Source of the DNA: a bacterium
GTDB lineage: Bacteria; Cyanobacteriota; Sericytochromatia; S15B-MN24; VGJW01
Length of the DNA stretch: 8,025 nt
Reading direction: 5' to 3'
Assembly: GCA_021790035.1 (NCBI GenBank)
Contig: JAJYIO010000095.1
Coordinates: forward strand, 1-8,025
In this document: one piece after another, positions 4,891 through 8,025 of the stretch
Position numbering within the stretch: the first letter of the stretch is position 1
Layout: each line of letters begins with the position of its first letter
Position numbers and translations under genes: made by a program
The notes under the pieces: generated by a model
The model's input: the letters and a program-made list of their open reading frames with translations, nothing else
Told to the model about the DNA's origin: nothing
Databases searched by the model: none

Positions 4891-7199
4891 TGCTTACCGC
4901 ATGGCTGCGCCGATGGGCGCACGTGACCTACCGTCACAGCTGGTGGGTGCTCGGGGTCTGGCTGCTGATCGTGGCAGGAGCGGGGCTTGGCGCCGCCCGC
5001 GTCGCGGGAGTCCTCCGCGGCGGTTCGGGGGCCATCGCCGGTTCGCGATCGCTGGCGGTCGACCAGGCGCTTTATCGCGATTTCTCCAATCCGTACACCA
5101 AGGCCCTCGAGATCACCTTCCAGAGCACCGCCTCGACGATCGCCGATCCTGCGTTCGCGCAAGGCGTGGCCGAGGTCGAGCGCCGGGTCCTGGCCGTCCG
5201 GCGGGTGCGACGGATCCTGGACTGGGGGCCGGGTGGCGACTCGAACCTGCGGTCACCCAACGGACACGTCGTGGCGCTGGTCGTCGGGTTGGACGCGCAG
5301 AGCATCACGCAAGAAGAAGGCATGGTGCCGGTCGTGCGCGCGGCCGTGGCCGGCGTCCATGTCCCCGGCGTCAAGATCTGCGTGACGGGGCGGTCCGCCA
5401 TCACCACGGACTTCAACGCACTGAACGCGGCGGACTCGGACGCCGCCGAGAGCCGGGCGCTGCCGCTGACGCTGGTGGTCCTTCTCTTGGCCTTTGGCTC
5501 CCTGGTGGCGGCGGGCATTCCACTGGCCATGGGGGTCGTGTCGACGACCGCGTCGATGGGCATCCTCTTCCTCGCGGGTCAGCACTTCGAGCTGTCGAAC
5601 CTGGCGCAGAACGTCTCGACGATGCTCGGGCTGGCCGTCGGCATCGACTACTCGTTACTCATCATCAGCCGCTACCGCGAGGCGATCCGATCGGCCCCGG
5701 ACGCGCCATCTACAGGGGCCACCTTCCGGGAGCGAATTCCCCTGGCGCTCGACCAGACCCTCGCTACCGCCGGAAAGGCCGTCATCTTCTCGGGCATGGC
5801 GGTGACGACGGGGCTGGCGGGCCTGCTGTTCACCCCGCTGATGGAGACCCGCTCGGTCGGCATCGGGGGCTGCCTGGTGGTGGCGATCTCGGTGCTGGTG
5901 GCGTTGAGCCTGGTGCCAGCCCTCCTGGCGGTCCTCGGGCCGGCGATCGACTGGCCCCCCGTCCTGGCGCGATCGCTGCAAGGCCAGGCTTCACGCCAGC
6001 GCTGGCTGCGCTGGAGCCACCGCGTGCTCGACCATCCCTTCCGGTCGCTCCTCCTGGTACTGCTGATCGCCGGCGCCCTGATCGCGCCGGCCCGGAGCTA
6101 CGTCGCGGGCTTTCCTTCCGCGCGGTGGTTGCCCGAGGCCATGGAGTCCCGCCAGGGACTGGATGCCCTCGGGGTGCTGCACCTGGGCTGGAGCGTGTTT
6201 CCGGTCTACGTCATCGCGAAGGCCGACGGCGGCGACTCGGTGCTCTCGCCCCGGCACCTGCCAGGCCTGCTCGCCCTGTCCGACGCGCTCCACCGGGAAC
6301 GACTCGTCCACCTGGTCTACGGCCCGGTGGATCTCAGGCCCGGCCTCGGTGCCTTCGCCTACCGGCTCCTGTACCTGGACGTCGACCGCGCCCTGGCGCA
6401 GTACCCGCAGATCGCAGAGCTGTACCTGAGCCACGACCAGCGCTCCGCGCTCTTCGAGGTCATCCTCGACAACGACACGTCGGTTGCCGAGGCCAAGGCC
6501 GTGGTCAACGACATCTCGGCGATGCACCCGGGTTACGGTCTGACGCTCACCGTAGGCGGCCAGGCCGTCTACTACGACGATTACGACAAGGCGATGAACC
6601 GCGCCTTTCCGCTCGTGGCTGGCTTCGTCATCGGGGCGACCTTCCTGGTCCTCCTGCTGGCCTACCGCTCCTGGCTGATCCCCATCAAGGCGGTCCTGAT
6701 GAACCTGGTATCCGTCGGAGCTGGCTACGGCGCGATGGTCGCGGTCTTCTTGCTGGGCTGGGGGCGCCAGCTGGTGGGACTGTCGCAACCCGTCGAGGCC
6801 ATTCCGCAGGCCGTGCCGCTCATCATCTTCTGCGTCGTCTTCGGCCTGAGCATGGACTACGAGGTGTTCCTCTTGAGCCGCATGAAGGAGCACTACGATC
6901 GGTACCGCGATAACCGCGCGGCGGTCGCCGAGGGACTTGCGGCCACGGGCGGGATCATCACGAGCGCCGCCCTGGTCATGGTGGTCGTCTTCGGCGCCTT
7001 TGCGCGAGCTCAGGTCTGGCTCGTGCAGATGCTCGGTCTCGGGCTGGCGGTCGCGGTCCTGGTCGATGCCACGCTCATACGCTGCCTGGCCGTTCCGGCG
7101 TTCATGCGACTGGCCGGACGGTGGAACTGGGTACCCGGCGATCGCGGCTCGGCCGTGCGACCGGAGCAGGCCATGGAGGATGCCCACGTTGCTCCTTGA
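4890..7199 (+). CDS. MMPL/RND-family transporter
   Basis: An inner-membrane, proton-driven exporter of the MMPL branch of the RND superfamily, whose studied members move lipids, glycolipids and polyketide lipids. The 769 residues show the duplicated RND layout: TM1 (about 18-38), a first extracytoplasmic domain (about 40-185), TM2-6 (about 191-352), TM7 (about 385-405), a second extracytoplasmic domain (about 410-570), and TM8-12 (about 575-737). The proton-relay Asp-Tyr pairs of MmpL3-type proteins appear in both halves: GIDYSLLIISRYRE (Asp253-Tyr254) and SMDYEVFLLSRMKE (Asp656-Tyr657). The tail is short, with no long cytoplasmic C-terminal domain. Start: ATG 4890 overlaps the acyltransferase stop (TGATG), and the Arg-rich N-terminus before TM1 is normal; the frame is open further upstream inside the acyltransferase gene, but that extension has no family resemblance. 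The cargo is unknown; position suggests the product of the neighbouring acyltransferase and phosphonate enzymes. Confidence 0.93.
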   Translation: MLTAWLRRWAHVTYRHSWWVLGVWLLIVAGAGLGAARVAGVLRGGSGAIAGSRSLAVDQALYRDFSNPYTKALEITFQSTASTIADPAFAQGVAEVERRVLAVRRVRRILDWGPGGDSNLRSPNGHVVALVVGLDAQSITQEEGMVPVVRAAVAGVHVPGVKICVTGRSAITTDFNALNAADSDAAESRALPLTLVVLLLAFGSLVAAGIPLAMGVVSTTASMGILFLAGQHFELSNLAQNVSTMLGLAVGIDYSLLIISRYREAIRSAPDAPSTGATFRERIPLALDQTLATAGKAVIFSGMAVTTGLAGLLFTPLMETRSVGIGGCLVVAISVLVALSLVPALLAVLGPAIDWPPVLARSLQGQASRQRWLRWSHRVLDHPFRSLLLVLLIAGALIAPARSYVAGFPSARWLPEAMESRQGLDALGVLHLGWSVFPVYVIAKADGGDSVLSPRHLPGLLALSDALHRERLVHLVYGPVDLRPGLGAFAYRLLYLDVDRALAQYPQIAELYLSHDQRSALFEVILDNDTSVAEAKAVVNDISAMHPGYGLTLTVGGQAVYYDDYDKAMNRAFPLVAGFVIGATFLVLLLAYRSWLIPIKAVLMNLVSVGAGYGAMVAVFLLGWGRQLVGLSQPVEAIPQAVPLIIFCVVFGLSMDYEVFLLSRMKEHYDRYRDNRAAVAEGLAATGGIITSAALVMVVVFGAFARAQVWLVQMLGLGLAVAVLVDATLIRCLAVPAFMRLAGRWNWVPGDRGSAVRPEQAMEDAHVAP

Positions 7200-8025
7200 G
7201 AGCCCTGCGAGCATCGTCGAGGCCGGCGCAGGCCAGGTCGGCGGCAAGGCCTTCAACCTCGCCCGCCTCGCGTCCGGCGGCTGGCGCGTGCCCAGGTTCT
7301 TCGCCCTGCCCGCCGCCGCCCATGACCTGGCCCGCTCGGCCGCGAGCCAGGCTGGCACCGAGCCAGGGGTCCCGGTGGCCCTCGAGGAGTCGCTGCGAGC
7401 TGCGATCGGCCGTCTCAGGCCTCCCCTGGCCGTGCGATCGAGCGCGGTGGGCGAGGATTCCGTCCACCATTCCTTTGCCGGACAGCTCGACACCTTCTTG
7501 AACCTGGTGGATCCCGACCGCGTGCTGGCGGCCATCTCGGCATGCTGGGCGTCCATCGCATCGGACCGGTCGGTGGCCTATAGAAAGCGCCAGGGGCTGC
7601 TTGATGCCGGGGTGGCGGTGGTCGTTCAGGAGCTGGTGGAAGGCGACGTTTCGGGGGTTCTCTTCACGGCGAACCCGCTGAACGGTCGCCACGACGAGGC
7701 GGTGCTGTCCGCCACGTGGGGACTGGGCGAGGGCCTGGTCTCGGGGGAACTCGATGCCGATCAGTGGGTGGTGGCGAGGCGAGAATCCCGGGATGGGGAT
7801 CTCTCGGGCCTCGCCAGCGACGAGCGAAGCCTCGGCAACCCGCGGGGCCTGGCCATCGCCAGCCGCCAGATCGTCCCCAAGGCCGAGGCCATCCGCCCCG
7901 AAGAGGGCCAGATCACGGCCAAGGTCCCGGTGCCGCTCTGGGATCGCGATCGCCCGTGCCTGACCGACGACCAGGTGCTGGCCCTGGTGCGGACCGGAGA
8001 CGATATCGCTGCGGCCTTCGGCGCC
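7180..8025 (+). CDS. PEP synthase / rifampicin phosphotransferase-like ATP-binding protein, N-terminal part
   Basis: The gene is open to the right edge (282 residues seen) and shows the PPDK_N ATP-binding domain shared by PEP synthase, pyruvate phosphate dikinase and rifampicin phosphotransferase. Motifs: VGGKAFNLARL (20-30) with the ATP-contacting Lys, VRSSAVGEDS (85-94) followed by SFAGQLDTFLNL (98-109), VVVQELVEGDVSGVLFTANP (147-166), and GLGEGLVSGELDADQW (181-196). The final residues LTDDQVLALV...IAAAFGA match the stretch that normally precedes PQDIEW. The region between GGK and VRSSA is short (about 60 residues) compared with typical PEP synthases. Family enzymes convert ATP to AMP plus phosphate through a phospho-His domain, which here would lie beyond the window. 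It might make PEP for the mutase or phosphorylate another acceptor; these cannot be told apart from this half. ATG 7180 directly abuts GGAGG (7175-7179); TTG 7189 lies 9 bases beyond it and is an equally plausible start. It overlaps the transporter gene by 11-20 bases. Confidence 0.88.
   Translation, partial: MPTLLLESPASIVEAGAGQVGGKAFNLARLASGGWRVPRFFALPAAAHDLARSAASQAGTEPGVPVALEESLRAAIGRLRPPLAVRSSAVGEDSVHHSFAGQLDTFLNLVDPDRVLAAISACWASIASDRSVAYRKRQGLLDAGVAVVVQELVEGDVSGVLFTANPLNGRHDEAVLSATWGLGEGLVSGELDADQWVVARRESRDGDLSGLASDERSLGNPRGLAIASRQIVPKAEAIRPEEGQITAKVPVPLWDRDRPCLTDDQVLALVRTGDDIAAAFGA

Noticed and set aside
4901..6913. A 670-codon + strand frame within the transporter gene
   Set aside because: The translation is Arg/Gly/Pro-rich and lacks the membrane segments and Asp-Tyr motifs present in the overlapping MMPL frame.
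5991..7556. A 521-codon open frame on the - strand opposite the transporter and the last gene
   Set aside because: It has low-complexity Arg/Asp/Gln/Gly composition and spans two real genes on the other strand; a shadow frame.
1891..7953. Five copies of the octamer GCGATCGC (starting at 1891, 5045, 5969, 7138 and 7946), the core of the cyanobacterial HIP1 repeat
   Set aside because: The near variant GCGATCGA is about as frequent (six copies counted), so the excess seems to come from codons such as gcg-atc-gag and GATC-rich usage. It is not enough to assign a cyanobacterial host.

Overview
The window is a GC-rich (roughly two-thirds G+C by eye), densely packed stretch of bacterial chromosome. 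Every gene I can support lies on the + strand. No RNA gene, insertion sequence, CRISPR array or long repeat is visible. Nothing in the sequence fixes the taxon. High GC, GTG and TTG starts and tight gene overlaps fit many GC-rich environmental bacteria (myxobacterial, deltaproteobacterial, deep-branching cyanobacterial relatives and others).

Layout. (1) The 3' part of a phosphatidylserine decarboxylase gene (1-569). (2) A gap of about 175 bases with no convincing gene. (3) A run of six co-directional genes: PEP mutase (745-1641), phosphonopyruvate decarboxylase (1690-2892), an iron-dependent-type alcohol dehydrogenase that is probably a phosphonoacetaldehyde reductase (2889-4064), a PlsC-type acyltransferase (4045-4890), an MMPL/RND-family membrane transporter (4890-7199), and the N-terminal part of a PEP-synthase / rifampicin-phosphotransferase-like ATP-binding protein that runs off the right edge (7180-8025). 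From the decarboxylase onward each gene overlaps the next by 1 to 20 bases, so this reads as one operon with translational coupling.

How the genes may work together. The first three enzymes are the classical opening of phosphonate biosynthesis: PEP to phosphonopyruvate, to phosphonoacetaldehyde, to 2-hydroxyethylphosphonate. An acyltransferase and an MMPL exporter, the latter a family known for moving lipids and lipid-linked products, follow without a break, and a phosphatidylserine decarboxylase lies just upstream. The simplest inference is a cassette that makes and exports a phosphonate-bearing lipid (phosphonolipid) or an acylated phosphonate. The last gene could regenerate PEP for the mutase or act as an ATP-dependent dikinase on another substrate. 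No activating cytidylyltransferase, CDP-alcohol transferase or aminotransferase is in view, so the end product is not determined. The single steps are well supported by motifs; the lipid product is inference.
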